Positions 8,500-16,942 of a stretch of 64,000 nucleotides of DNA are shown one piece after another. The notes beneath the pieces were generated by a model, which made no database searches, was not told where the DNA came from, and worked only from the letters and a program-made list of their open reading frames with translations. The first letter of the stretch is position 1; every line of letters starts with the position of its first letter. This stretch comes from BOG-908 sp963848205 (GTDB lineage: Bacteria > Pseudomonadota > Alphaproteobacteria > Acetobacterales > Acetobacteraceae). A program made the translations under genes and the position numbers. The stretch lies in NCBI GenBank assembly GCA_963848205.1, contig CAWKCV010000003.1, positions 744,001-808,000 on the forward strand, written 5' to 3'.

Positions 8500-9000
8500 A
8501 TGTTCGACTTTGCCTGGTCCGAGATCGCCCTGATCGGCGTGGTGGCGCTCATCGCCATCGGCCCGAAGGACATGCCCGTTGCCATTCGCGGCATCAGCGA
8601 CACCATCAAGAAGCTTCGTCGCATGGCCGGCGAGTTCCAGGGCCATGTCGACGAGATGATACGCGAGGCCGATCTGGGCGACGCCAAATCCACGCTGGAC
8701 GAAATCCGCGGCCTGAACCCGAAGGCCATGCTGCGGCGGGCGGTGGACCCCGACGGCACGATGCGCTCGGCCTTCGCCGATCCGTTCAAATCCCACCCCG
8801 TGCCGAACCCCACCGATGCGGGCACCGCGCCCGGGCTGCAACCGGCCAGCGCGATAGAGGTCAGCACCGCTTTGGTCACGCCTGCGCCGGCCGCGGCACC
8901 CTCCTTCATCCCGCCCAACGCCGCGCCGCCAGCCCCCATCCAGCCGGATCCCGCCGCAGCGCCCGCGTTCATCCCGCCCACCGACAGCCAGGGCCACTGA
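8500..9000 (+). CDS. tatB: Twin-arginine translocase subunit TatB
   Basis: A 166-aa TatB, which with TatC forms the receptor for folded Tat substrates at the inner membrane. The N-terminal helix MFDFAWSEIALIGVVALIAIGPKD contains the Glu8 and the Gly-Pro hinge of the family, followed by an amphipathic helix (RGISDTIKKLRRMAGEFQGH). A Pro/Ala-rich cytoplasmic tail follows. tatC starts 5 bases after the stop. No tatA is present in front of it within the window. Confidence 0.93.
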   Translation: MFDFAWSEIALIGVVALIAIGPKDMPVAIRGISDTIKKLRRMAGEFQGHVDEMIREADLGDAKSTLDEIRGLNPKAMLRRAVDPDGTMRSAFADPFKSHPVPNPTDAGTAPGLQPASAIEVSTALVTPAPAAAPSFIPPNAAPPAPIQPDPAAAPAFIPPTDSQGH

Positions 9001-9004
9001 CACC

Positions 9005-9805
9005 GTGGATATTGTAACGACGGACGGGGTGCCCGCCGACCCGATCCATGACAAGCCGATGCCGCTGCTGGAGCACCTGGTCGAGCTGCGCCGCCGCCTG
9101 CTGTGGTCGGCGGTGGCGTTCATCCTGGCATTCCTCGTCTGCTACCATTTCTCGGGGCCGATCTACTTTTTCCTGACCAGGCCGCTGGCGCACGCGATGA
9201 TCGCCAAAGGCGAACAGCCGCGGCTCATCTACACGCAGCTCTACGAAGCGTTCTTCACCTACATCAAGGTGGCGTTCTTCGGGGCCAGCTTCATCGCGTT
9301 CCCGGTCATCGCCAGCCAGGTGTGGATGTTCGTCGCCCCCGGCCTGTATCGCAGCGAACGCCGCGCCTTCGCGCCGTTCCTGATCGCGACACCGGTCCTG
9401 TTCGTGCTGGGGGCGACGCTGGCCTACAGCTTCGTTTTCCCGTTCGCCTGGAAGTTCTTCCTGGGCTTCGAAACCGCCGGTAATGCCGGGCTCGACATCC
9501 CGCAAATCCAGCTGCAGCCGAAAGTCAGCGAATATCTCTCGCTGGTGATGAAGCTCATCATGGCGTTCGGCATCGCATTCCAGTTGCCCGTGCTGCTCAC
9601 GTTGTGCGCCAAGGTGGGCATCGTGAGTTCGCGCGGCCTGCGCAAATATCGGCGCTACGCCTATGTCGGCTGCACGATCGTAGCCGCCATCCTGACGCCG
9701 CCCGACGTGATCACCCAGACCGGCCTGGCCGTGCCGCTGATCGCGCTGTACGAGATCTCGATCATCTGCGCGCGCCTGGTCGAGCCCAAGCCCGTCGAGA
9801 TCTGA
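9005..9805 (+). CDS. tatC: Twin-arginine translocase subunit TatC
   Basis: A 266-aa polytopic membrane protein with six predicted helices, recognising Tat signal peptides. The family-specific cytoplasmic motif MPLLEHLVELRRRLLWS is at about residues 19-35, and VWMFVAPGLYRSERR marks the first cytoplasmic loop. GTG 9005 is the only start compatible with the short gap after tatB. Its stop overlaps the serS start (TGATG), giving a tight tatB-tatC-serS operon. Confidence 0.95.
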   Translation: MDIVTTDGVPADPIHDKPMPLLEHLVELRRRLLWSAVAFILAFLVCYHFSGPIYFFLTRPLAHAMIAKGEQPRLIYTQLYEAFFTYIKVAFFGASFIAFPVIASQVWMFVAPGLYRSERRAFAPFLIATPVLFVLGATLAYSFVFPFAWKFFLGFETAGNAGLDIPQIQLQPKVSEYLSLVMKLIMAFGIAFQLPVLLTLCAKVGIVSSRGLRKYRRYAYVGCTIVAAILTPPDVITQTGLAVPLIALYEISIICARLVEPKPVEI

Positions 9806-11061
9806 TGCACGATATCAAGGCGATCCGCGTCGATGCGGCGGGCTTCGACGCGGCCATGGCGCGCCGCCGGCTTGCCGATGAAGCTGCCCCGCTGGTCGCA
9901 CTCGATGCCGAACGCCGCGCAGCTACCACGGCGCAGCAGGAGGCGCAGGGCCGCCGCAACACGCTCGCCCGCGAGATCGGCCAGGCCAAGCGCACCGGCG
10001 CCGATACCCGGTCGCAAGAGGCCGAAGCCACGCGGCTGCGCGGCGAGATGGAGCGGCTGGAGGCGCGCACCAACGAGCTGGACGGCGAGCTGCGCCACAT
10101 GCTCGCCCGTTTGCCGAACAGCCTCGATGCCGAAGTGCCCGATGGCGCCGACGAGACCGACAATGTCGAGCTCAAACGCTGGGGCACGCCGCGCGAGATG
10201 GCGTTCCCGCCGAAGCAGCATTTCGAGCTGGGCGAGGCGCTCGGCCTGATGGAGTTCGAGCGCGCGGCGAAAATCGCCGGCAGCCGCTTTACCGTGCTGC
10301 GCGGCAAGCTGGCCTGGCTCGAACGTGCGCTCGGCCAGTTCATGCTCGACCTGCACACGCGGCAGCACGGCTACGAAGAAGTCAGCGTGCCGTCGCTCGT
10401 CAACGACGACGCTATGTTCGGCACCGGGCAATTACCCAAATTCGCCGACGACCTGTTCCGCACCACCGACGGACGCTGGCTGATCCCGACCGCCGAAGTG
10501 CCGCTCACCAACCTCTCCGCCGGCGAAATCCTGGCCGAAGCCGATCTGCCGATCCGCCGTTGTGCACTTACCGACTGCTTCCGCAGCGAGGCGGGCTCCG
10601 CCGGGCGCGACACACGCGGGATGCTGCGCCAGCACCAGTTCCGTAAGGTCGAGCTCGTCAGCATCACCCACCCCGACCACAGCGACGCCGAGCATGAGCG
10701 AATGACGCGCTGCGCCGAAGCGGTGCTCGAAGCGCTCGAACTGCCCTACCGCCGCATGCTGCTCTGCGCCGGCGACACCGGCTTCTCCGCTGCACGCACC
10801 TACGACCTGGAAGTCTGGCTGCCGGGGCAGGGGATGTGGCGCGAAATCAGCTCGTGCTCGAACACCCGCGCCTTCCAGGCACGCCGCATGGGCGCGCGGT
10901 TCCGGGGTGCCGACGGCAAGACGGTCGCACCGGTGCATACGTTGAACGGGTCGGGGGTGGCGGTCGGGCGGGCGCTGATCGCGGTGCTGGAAAATCATCA
11001 GCAGGCGGACGGGAGTGTCGCCGTGCCTGGGGTGCTGGGTGGGGGCGTGATAAGGAAGTAA
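9805..11061 (+). CDS. serS: Seryl-tRNA synthetase
   Basis: A 418-aa class II aminoacyl-tRNA synthetase charging tRNA-Ser and tRNA-Sec. The N-terminal antiparallel coiled-coil arm is evident at about residues 30-105. The catalytic core has the motif 2 region FRSEAGSAGRDTRGMLRQHQF and motif 3 NGSGVAVGRALIAVLE. ATG 9805 is used because it overlaps the tatC stop and gives the family-typical beginning; the frame is open further upstream inside tatC. It is last in the tat operon and followed by a repeat hairpin. Confidence 0.96.
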   Translation: MHDIKAIRVDAAGFDAAMARRRLADEAAPLVALDAERRAATTAQQEAQGRRNTLAREIGQAKRTGADTRSQEAEATRLRGEMERLEARTNELDGELRHMLARLPNSLDAEVPDGADETDNVELKRWGTPREMAFPPKQHFELGEALGLMEFERAAKIAGSRFTVLRGKLAWLERALGQFMLDLHTRQHGYEEVSVPSLVNDDAMFGTGQLPKFADDLFRTTDGRWLIPTAEVPLTNLSAGEILAEADLPIRRCALTDCFRSEAGSAGRDTRGMLRQHQFRKVELVSITHPDHSDAEHERMTRCAEAVLEALELPYRRMLLCAGDTGFSAARTYDLEVWLPGQGMWREISSCSNTRAFQARRMGARFRGADGKTVAPVHTLNGSGVAVGRALIAVLENHQQADGSVAVPGVLGGGVIRK

Positions 11062-11121
11062 GGCCTTCTTTTCTGGAGAGAAGAAGCAAAAGACTTTTGG
11101 TCCGCTGTCGCGCGGCTCATG
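11062..11121 (+). repeat. Dispersed hairpin repeat, copy 3 (CTTC subtype with tail)
   Basis: CCTTCTTTTCT pairs with AGAGAAGAAG, followed by CAAAAGACTTTTGGTCCGCTGTCGCG and GGCTC. The stem is the CTTC/GAAG version and the CCGCTGTCGCG tail is shared with copies 7 and 8. It begins at the serS stop. Confidence 0.7.
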
Positions 11122-11204
11122 ACCTGGTTGTTGACAGGCTGTCCAGGCGGCACTAACTCAGTTGAGAACGGTTCGCATCTTCCTCGATGCACGGAGATGC
11201 CCGC

Positions 11205-12452
11205 GTGTCGCAGCCTGCCAATGTCGTCGGCCATTCAAGAATCAGCCGCGCCTTGGCCGTTTTCGGGCCTGGTCTGGTTGTCATGCTGGCCGATACGGAT
11301 GTCGGCAGCGTCATCACCGCCGGCCAGAGCGGCGTGCAGTTCGGCTACCGGCTGTTGCTGCAGCAGCTCATTCTCATTCCCATCCTGTTCATGGTGCAGG
11401 AACTCACCGTGCAACTCGGCATCTTCACCGGCCGCGGTCATGGCGAACTGATACGCGACACGTTCGGCCGCTTCTGGGCCTGGGTCTCGGCGATTGGTCT
11501 GGCTGTGGCCACCGCCGGCGCGTTGCTGACGGAGTTCTCCGGTGTTGCCGGCGTGGGCGAGCTCTACGGCGTGCCCCGCGCGATCAGCCTGGCCTTGGCA
11601 GCCTTCGCCTTGCTGGCCGTGGTACTCACCGGCGGATATCGGCGCGTGGAGCGGGCGGCCATCATGGTCGGGCTGTTCGAATTCGCGTTCTTCTTCGTCG
11701 CCTGGGCTGCCCACCCCAGCGTGGCCGACATGGTGCGCGGCGCGGTCAGCATACCATGGCGCAACCCGGACTACCTGTATCTGTCGGCCGCCAACATCGG
11801 CGCGGTGATCATGCCGTGGATGGTGTTCTATCAACAGTCGGCAGTGGCCGATAAGCGCCTGCGGCCGGAGCATTACGGGGCCGCCAGGCTCGATACCGCG
11901 ATCGGTGCGCTGGTGACGCAGCTCGTGATGGGCGCGGTGCTGATCGCCTGTGCGGCCACGATCGGCGCCAAGAACCCGCAAGCCTCGCTCACCACGGTGG
12001 GCGAGATGAGCCAGGCGCTCACCCCGTTCATGGGCCAGGCCGCCGGCCGGCTGGTGTTCTCGCTCGGCGTGCTGGGCGCAGGGCTGGTCGCCGCCATCGT
12101 CGCCTCGCTGGCACTCGCCTGGGGCGTGGGTGAGGTGGCCGGCTACAAACGCTCGCTGGAGCTCCGGCCCCTGCAAGCGCGCTGGTTCTACGGCGTCTAT
12201 ACTGCGTGCGTGGTGGCCGGGGCCGTGCTGGTGGGCGTGTGGCCCAACCTCGTCTCCCTCAATGTCGGCGTGCAGGTGATGAACGCGCTGCTGCTCCCCC
12301 TCGTCCTGGGCTTCCTGATCGCACTCGCCGTCTTCGCGCTGCCCGAAGACCGCCGCCTCAAAGGCCCATATCTCTGGATTGTCCTGACCGTCTCGATATT
12401 GACGACATCCCTAGGTGTCTTCGGCGGCCTCCAAGGCGCCGGCCTGGTCTGA
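11205..12452 (+). CDS. Nramp-like divalent metal transporter with atypical metal-site motifs
   Basis: A polytopic membrane protein of about 415 aa with roughly 11 helices and Nramp-family spacing. In canonical Nramp the first helix carries DPGN and helix 6 carries MPH. Here the equivalent positions read ADTDVGSVITAGQ (around residue 30) and GAVIMPWMVFYQQ, so the metal-binding site is changed. GTG 11205 is preferred over ATG 11187 because GGAG lies 8 bases upstream of it. It is flanked by repeat hairpins and appears monocistronic. It could transport Mn or Fe, or another ion such as Mg; the sequence does not decide. Confidence 0.82.
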   Translation: MSQPANVVGHSRISRALAVFGPGLVVMLADTDVGSVITAGQSGVQFGYRLLLQQLILIPILFMVQELTVQLGIFTGRGHGELIRDTFGRFWAWVSAIGLAVATAGALLTEFSGVAGVGELYGVPRAISLALAAFALLAVVLTGGYRRVERAAIMVGLFEFAFFFVAWAAHPSVADMVRGAVSIPWRNPDYLYLSAANIGAVIMPWMVFYQQSAVADKRLRPEHYGAARLDTAIGALVTQLVMGAVLIACAATIGAKNPQASLTTVGEMSQALTPFMGQAAGRLVFSLGVLGAGLVAAIVASLALAWGVGEVAGYKRSLELRPLQARWFYGVYTACVVAGAVLVGVWPNLVSLNVGVQVMNALLLPLVLGFLIALAVFALPEDRRLKGPYLWIVLTVSILTTSLGVFGGLQGAGLV

Positions 12453-12498
12453 AAATCCTTTGGTTCTTGTTGTCGAAAAAAGAACCGCTTCCTTGCCT
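12453..12498 (+). repeat. Dispersed hairpin repeat, copy 4 (GTTC subtype)
   Basis: GGTTCTTGTT and AAAAAAGAACC form the stem, followed by GCTTCCTTGCC. It starts at the transporter stop codon and precedes ssrA, so it probably terminates the transporter message. Confidence 0.7.
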
Positions 12499-12519
12499 AA
12501 CCTGCTCCGAGCGCCTACA

Positions 12520-12800
12520 TGTCGGGTGTTAGCTTCGGCCAACTATGGTGATAAACGATAATTGGAATAAGCGTTGTGGACCCGGGGGCAGTGCCCGGCG
12601 TCTCCACCAATGCGGGGACGACACAGGCTCGACACGCGTGGTAAAGGATTATCTTTTGCTCGGCATGATACCGCCGTTACCGGGTCAATTCACAAGTGCA
12701 AACGATAACTTCGAAGCACTCGCGATCGCTGCGTAAGCAGTGACACGCGCGGTTAGGGGGGCCCCGGGCAACAGAATGCCCCCCACTTCCGCATTCTTCC
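12520..12800 (+). ncRNA. ssrA: Circularly permuted two-piece tmRNA (ssrA)
   Basis: The acceptor piece comes first and ends in CGTCTCCACCA, with CCA at 12607-12609. After a 4-base intervening segment the coding piece begins GGGGACGACACAGGCTCGAC at 12614. GGGGACG pairs with CGTCTCC to form the 7-bp acceptor stem, with a G-U pair at the third position, the alanine identity element. The tag frame at 12698-12736 reads ANDNFEALAIAA followed by TAA, a typical alphaproteobacterial degradation tag. tmRNA rescues stalled ribosomes with SmpB. Both outer ends are approximate, and the ORF overlapping this region is not a protein gene. Confidence 0.93.
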
Positions 12801-12813
12801 GTAAACGCGCCCT

Positions 12814-12911
12814 GGTGAGTCGTCTGGCGCGCTCATCCTGTGCTCGGATGCTCACGGCCACACGAGGCCGCTCCGCTTCGGTGCTCGGACAAGCACGCCA
12901 GGCGACTCACC
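12814..12911. other. Structured inverted repeat between ssrA and thyX
   Basis: GGTGAGTCGTCTGGCG (12814-12829) and CGCCAGGCGACTCACC (12896-12911) pair over 16 bases with one G-U. Inside are a smaller hairpin (CGGCC..GGCCG) and two copies of GTGCTCGGA. Just downstream, GCGGACG-AATG-CGTCCGC forms another perfect small hairpin. It could act as the ssrA terminator/processing structure or as a thyX leader. No known riboswitch pattern was recognised. Confidence 0.55.
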
Positions 12912-12988
12912 ATGCCACGTTTGCGGACGAATGCGTCCGCTGTGTGACTCGGCTTTCGTTGAGGGACTTGGCGGGGTATTTGAGTGGG

Positions 12989-13918
12989 ATGGCACTGAGC
13001 GAATCGCAGCTGGCGGAGATTGCTGAGCAGAGGAGGGCGGCGGGGGTGACGCGGCGGGCTACGGTGGCGGCGTTGGAGGAGATGCTGTTCACCGCGGTGC
13101 CGTTGCTGGATCACGGGTTTATTCGGGTCATCGATTATATGGGCGATGATGCGGCGATCGTGCAGGCGGCGCGGGTGAGTTACGGGCGCGGGACGCGGCG
13201 GGTGAGCGAGGATGCGGGGTTGATCCGCTATCTGATGCGGCACCGGCACAGCACGCCGTTCGAGATGTGCGAGATCAAGTATCACGTGAAGCTGCCGATC
13301 TTTGTCGCGCGGCAGTGGATCCGTCATCGCATGGCAAACGTGAACGAGTATTCCGCGCGCTACTCGGTGATGGACCGTGAATTCTACATCCCGGAGCCGG
13401 CCCAATTGGCCGCGCAGTCGAACGTGAACCGGCAGGGCAGGGGCGAGGTGCTGCAAGGCGAGGAGGCGGCCGACGTGCTGGCGTTGCTGCGCGACGACGC
13501 ATCGCGCAATTACGACCATTACGCGCAGATGCTTAACGAGACGGCCGACGGCACGATCGTCGATGAGAGCCGCCAAGGCCTGGCGCGCGAACTGGCGCGG
13601 ATGAATTTGACGCTGAACACCTATACCCAATGGTATTGGAAAACCGACCTGCACAATCTGTTGAATTTCTGTTCGTTGCGCGCCGATCCGCACGCGCAAT
13701 ACGAAATTCGCGTGTATGCGGACGCCATTCTCGACACGGTACGTGCCTGGGTGCCTGCCGCTTACGAAGCGTTTCGCGACTACCGGCTGGGCGCGGTCAC
13801 GCTCTCGGCGCAGATGCTTGCCATCGTGCGCCGCCGGCTTGCAGGCGAGACCGTCGATCAGGCGACAAGCGGATTGTCCAAGCGCGAATGGGCCGAGTTG
13901 GAGCAGGCGCTCGCCTAG
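12989..13918 (+). CDS. thyX: FAD-dependent thymidylate synthase ThyX
   Basis: Makes dTMP from dUMP with methylene-tetrahydrofolate and reduced FAD; a flavoenzyme replacement for ThyA. The 309-aa product contains the ThyX signature RHRMANVNEYSARYS at residues 112-126 (RHR-x-NE-S-R pattern) and the upstream FAD-site segment LMRHRHSTPFEM. The frame is open from 12740, but ATG 12989 starts the conserved region and the upstream part overlaps the structured ssrA-thyX spacer. No thyA is seen in the window. It converges with the phosphoesterase gene, whose stop is 5 bases away. Confidence 0.94.
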   Translation: MALSESQLAEIAEQRRAAGVTRRATVAALEEMLFTAVPLLDHGFIRVIDYMGDDAAIVQAARVSYGRGTRRVSEDAGLIRYLMRHRHSTPFEMCEIKYHVKLPIFVARQWIRHRMANVNEYSARYSVMDREFYIPEPAQLAAQSNVNRQGRGEVLQGEEAADVLALLRDDASRNYDHYAQMLNETADGTIVDESRQGLARELARMNLTLNTYTQWYWKTDLHNLLNFCSLRADPHAQYEIRVYADAILDTVRAWVPAAYEAFRDYRLGAVTLSAQMLAIVRRRLAGETVDQATSGLSKREWAELEQALA

Positions 13919-13922
13919 ACCC

Positions 13923-15645
13923 TCAAGGTTCGTCGGCTTCCGAGGCGGCCGACGGCGCACTGACGACGCCGTTCTTGTCCACGCTGAACACGCGGTAGAA
14001 ATGCGCGCCCGAGCCGGGCTTGTCGCTGCAGGTTGTGGCAGTTCCTGCACAATTGGCCAGCGCCACGCCGTCGCGCGTCACGTGATAGGTGAAGGGCGAC
14101 GCCAGATCCGTCCCGACGATGGCGTTCCATTTGAGCGACACAGTTGGCTGCGTGCAGATCGTCGTCGGGTTTTGCTTGCCGGCGCAGAACGTGAAGATCG
14201 CCGCCGGGATATGCGTGTTCATCACCAATGGCGGCAGCGGTGCCTGGGTGAAATCGAATTCGGTCATCAGGTCGCCGATCGGCTCGCTATGGCCGTCCAC
14301 GAAAGTGGCACTCGTCAGCGCGTCGCGTATGGTGGGGCGGGCGTCCGGTTTGCCGAATGCTGCCGGGTCGAGCCGCGCACCGCCGGCAAACAGATCCTCG
14401 AACAATTTGGCGAAATTCTCGAAGCTTAGCAGCTGGTGATCGATCATGCCGCTCCGCGCATAGGCGCTCAGCATCAAGCCTGGCACACGCAAGCCAAAGC
14501 CTTCAATGGGCGTCACTTTCGAGCTGCTTCGATCGATGATCGGCGGCGCCACGTGGTCATAGAACCCGCCGAAATCGTCCCAGGTGATGTAGATCGCCGT
14601 GACTGTTCCAGCACGCGGACAGCATAACGGCGTTCACCAGCGACGCCACATACATCTGGCCAGCCGTGACACCGCTATCGCCGGGATGCTCGCTGATGTT
14701 GCCGGTCGGCACGACCCACGAAACACTTGGCAAATTGCAACTTTGCGCGCCGCCGCTTTTCGCATCGACCAGGAACTGATCGATGTTCGGAATGTGCGCG
14801 GCGACATAGGCGGCGCCTTGCGCCTGAACCGACGCATAGCGCGGCGCAGGGTTCCAGATCGAGCCGACATTGCCGAGCTGCTTGACCGAATCGCAGGTGA
14901 AATCGGCATCTTCGCAGTCCGGCTCGGCGCCTTCGGCAAGATACCATTTCCAGCTCACGGCATATGTGTCGAGCAGCTGGAACAGATTGACCCACGGATA
15001 TGTCGTCGTCGGCTGGCCGCCATACTGGCCGCCTGTCACGCAGGTGCTGACGTCCTTGTCGTTCTTGCAGCTTGCCGCCCACTCGCTCGTCAAATCCTGA
15101 TGCGATGGGAACGACCAGTCTCGCACGCCTTCGAACAGACGGTCCTGCAACACGAAATGCTGTGCATAGGACCAATAGACCGGCAATTCCTGCGCGGTGT
15201 GATAGCCCATCACGTCGCTGCGCCCAATGCCGTTGCCGTGATCCTGGCACATCACCGCCGACGGATTCTTTTTGCACGCCGCCACATAACCCGTCTGCTG
15301 GCGCGCGGCGAAACCGTCCATCTTCGCACTCGCAATTCCGTCATCGAGATCAGCCTGCGCATCCGACGCAAAATGCCCGCCGCCATCCTGCCGGTCATGC
15401 ACATCGTGGTAGGGCGCCACGCAGCCAGCCCCAGGGTTCGTCGTGCTCAAGGGGAGGCAAACGCCGGCGGGAATGCCGTCGGCGTAATTACCGTCGATGC
15501 CCTGTGTCGGATACGTGCCGAAATACTGATCGAACGACCGGTTTTCCTGCATGATGATGACGATGTGCTGGATCGGGGTCGCGGCTTGCGCGGCTGCGCT
15601 GAGCAGGAGAAGCGCCGCACATTTCGTTGGCAGGTTGGATTGCAC
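13923..15645 (-). pseudogene. Phosphoesterase (phospholipase C/acid phosphatase type), frameshifted
   Basis: Two ORFs in different frames, 15645 to 14557 and then 14552 to 13923, together encode one PF04185-type phosphoesterase of about 573 aa. It starts with a signal peptide (SAAAQA) and the family hallmark HIVIIMQENRSFDQYFGTYP near the N-terminus. Deleting one G at 14601 (plus strand) changes the out-of-frame NSHGDLHHLGRF to NSTAIYITWDDFGGFYDHV, the expected conserved block, and joins the two parts exactly. The C-terminal 80 residues resemble a small beta-sandwich. As read, the product would lack the second half of the catalytic domain. It could be a sequencing indel rather than a true pseudogene. 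Confidence 0.85.
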
Positions 15646-15693
15646 GGGTTGCTCCCGGGGGTTTTCCCCCTGAGGCGACGATACAAGGTTTAA

Positions 15694-15743
15694 GTGAGGA
15701 AGAAAGTAGTCCTTTTTTGAAAAAAAGGACCAAAAAAATTTTG
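15694..15743 (-). repeat. Dispersed hairpin repeat, copy 5
   Basis: GTAGTCCTTTTTTG and AAAAAAAGGACC form the stem, followed by AAAAAAATTTTGC. It lies between the 3' end of atpF and the start of the phosphoesterase gene, where it can terminate the ATP synthase message. Confidence 0.75.
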
Positions 15744-15746
15744 CAC

Positions 15747-16235
15747 TTAAGCGGCGCGTAGGGCTCTTGGCAGGTCGGCTATGGCGCGGTCCAGGATTGC
15801 GGTCTCGCGTTCTTCGCCAAGGCCTTCGGCGATGACGCGGCTGGCGGCGCCGGTGGCGATGTCGGTGGCTGCCTGGCGGACGTCGGCGATGGCGGCTTTC
15901 TCGGCGGCCGCTATCCGGTCCAGCGCCAGGCGTTCGCGGCGGCGGGCGCTGGCCTCGGCTTCGGCCATGGCGGCCTGGGCGACTTGCGCGGCCTCGACGC
16001 GGCTGCGTTCCAGCACGGCGGCGGCTTCGGCGAGCGCTTCGGTGCGGGCACGCTGGGCATCGGCCAGCATGTGCTCGGCTTCCGTACGCAGGCGCTGCGC
16101 CTCACCCAATTCGGTGCGGATGCGCTGTGCGTGACCGTCCAAACCGCCGGCGATCGCTTTCCACAGTTTGCCGCCGAACAGCACGATGAACGCCACGAAG
16201 CTGACGAGGACCCAGAACTCCGGATTATGGAACAT
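15747..16235 (-). CDS. atpF: ATP synthase F0 subunit b
   Basis: A 162-aa stator subunit with a single N-terminal membrane helix (FWVLVSFVAFIVLFGGKLW) and a long charged Ala/Glu/Arg-rich coiled coil that reaches F1. ATG 16235 (MFHNPEF) gives the family start; the frame is open a little further upstream inside the b' gene. It is the last gene of the F0 operon (atpI-B-E-F'-F), 16 bases after atpF'. Confidence 0.93.
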   Translation of the reverse strand: MFHNPEFWVLVSFVAFIVLFGGKLWKAIAGGLDGHAQRIRTELGEAQRLRTEAEHMLADAQRARTEALAEAAAVLERSRVEAAQVAQAAMAEAEASARRRERLALDRIAAAEKAAIADVRQAATDIATGAASRVIAEGLGEERETAILDRAIADLPRALRAA

Positions 16236-16251
16236 GCGTCGGGTCTTTCGC

Positions 16252-16815
16252 TCAGGCGGCCAGGCCGCGTTCGGCCAGCAGCGTATCGACCGCATGGGCC
16301 ACACGGGCCTGGTCGGCGTGGCCGTCCGTCAGCCGGGCTACCACGGCCTCGGCAGTCTCGGTCGCCACTTGACGCAGCGCGCCCATGGCGGAGTTGCGCG
16401 CGGCAGTGATCTGCGCCTCGCTGTCGGCCAGCTTGGCGTCCAGCCTGGCCTCTTGCTCGGCCGTGCGCGCCGCGGTCTCCGCCTTCGCCTTGGCCGTCGC
16501 GTCGGCGATGGCTGCCTGGCTTTGCGCGTAGGCCTTCCGGCGGGCTTCGTTCAGCTCGGCCACGGCCGAGTCGGCCTGAGCCTTGGAGGCGCGTGCGGTG
16601 TCGAGATCGGTGGCGATCGTCTCGGCGCGCATTTCCAGGATGGCGCCCACTTTCGGCAGGCCCCAGCGGGAGGCGAGCGCATAGAAGCCGGCGAAGATGA
16701 GCGCGCCCCACACGACCTGGCTCAGCACCAGGGGGTTCTTGAAATCGAGCTGCGGCATCGTTTCGGCGTGCGCGGTGCCGGCGACGAGGAGGAGCAGGGC
16801 GGTAATGCGTTTCAT
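16252..16815 (-). CDS. atpF': ATP synthase F0 subunit b' with signal-like N-terminus
   Basis: The 187-aa second stator subunit typical of alphaproteobacteria and phototrophs, carrying MPQLDFKNPLVLSQVVWGALIF, the b' membrane helix, and then a coiled coil. It begins MKRITALLLLVAGTAHA, which looks like a cleavable Sec signal peptide ahead of the membrane helix. ATG 16815 is preceded by a GGGGAA-like ribosome site on the minus strand. It is separated from atpE by an inverted pair of the dispersed hairpin repeat. Confidence 0.92.
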   Translation of the reverse strand: MKRITALLLLVAGTAHAETMPQLDFKNPLVLSQVVWGALIFAGFYALASRWGLPKVGAILEMRAETIATDLDTARASKAQADSAVAELNEARRKAYAQSQAAIADATAKAKAETAARTAEQEARLDAKLADSEAQITAARNSAMGALRQVATETAEAVVARLTDGHADQARVAHAVDTLLAERGLAA

Positions 16816-16831
16816 GGGGAACTGGCCTGAA

Positions 16832-16940
16832 CGAAGGAAGCAGTCCTTTTTTGAAAAAAGGACCAAAAAACTTTTATCTCGAAGCGGCAAACTAACAAAA
16901 GTTTTTTGGTCCTTTTTTTCGGAAAAGGACTGCTTGCACC
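16832..16940. repeat. Dispersed hairpin repeat, copy 6 (inverted pair inside atp operon)
   Basis: Two full copies in opposite orientation (AAGCAGTCCTTTTTTG... and ...GGTCCTTTTTTTCGG) are separated by about 20 bases, so the whole segment is a palindrome of about 100 bases containing two smaller hairpins. It lies between atpE and atpF', where it could attenuate transcription or protect the upstream message. Confidence 0.8.
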
Positions 16941-16942
16941 TC

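Noticed and set aside
12545..12736. 63-codon plus-strand ORF ending ANDNFEALAIAA
   Set aside because: This is the tmRNA tag frame running through structured RNA, not a protein gene.
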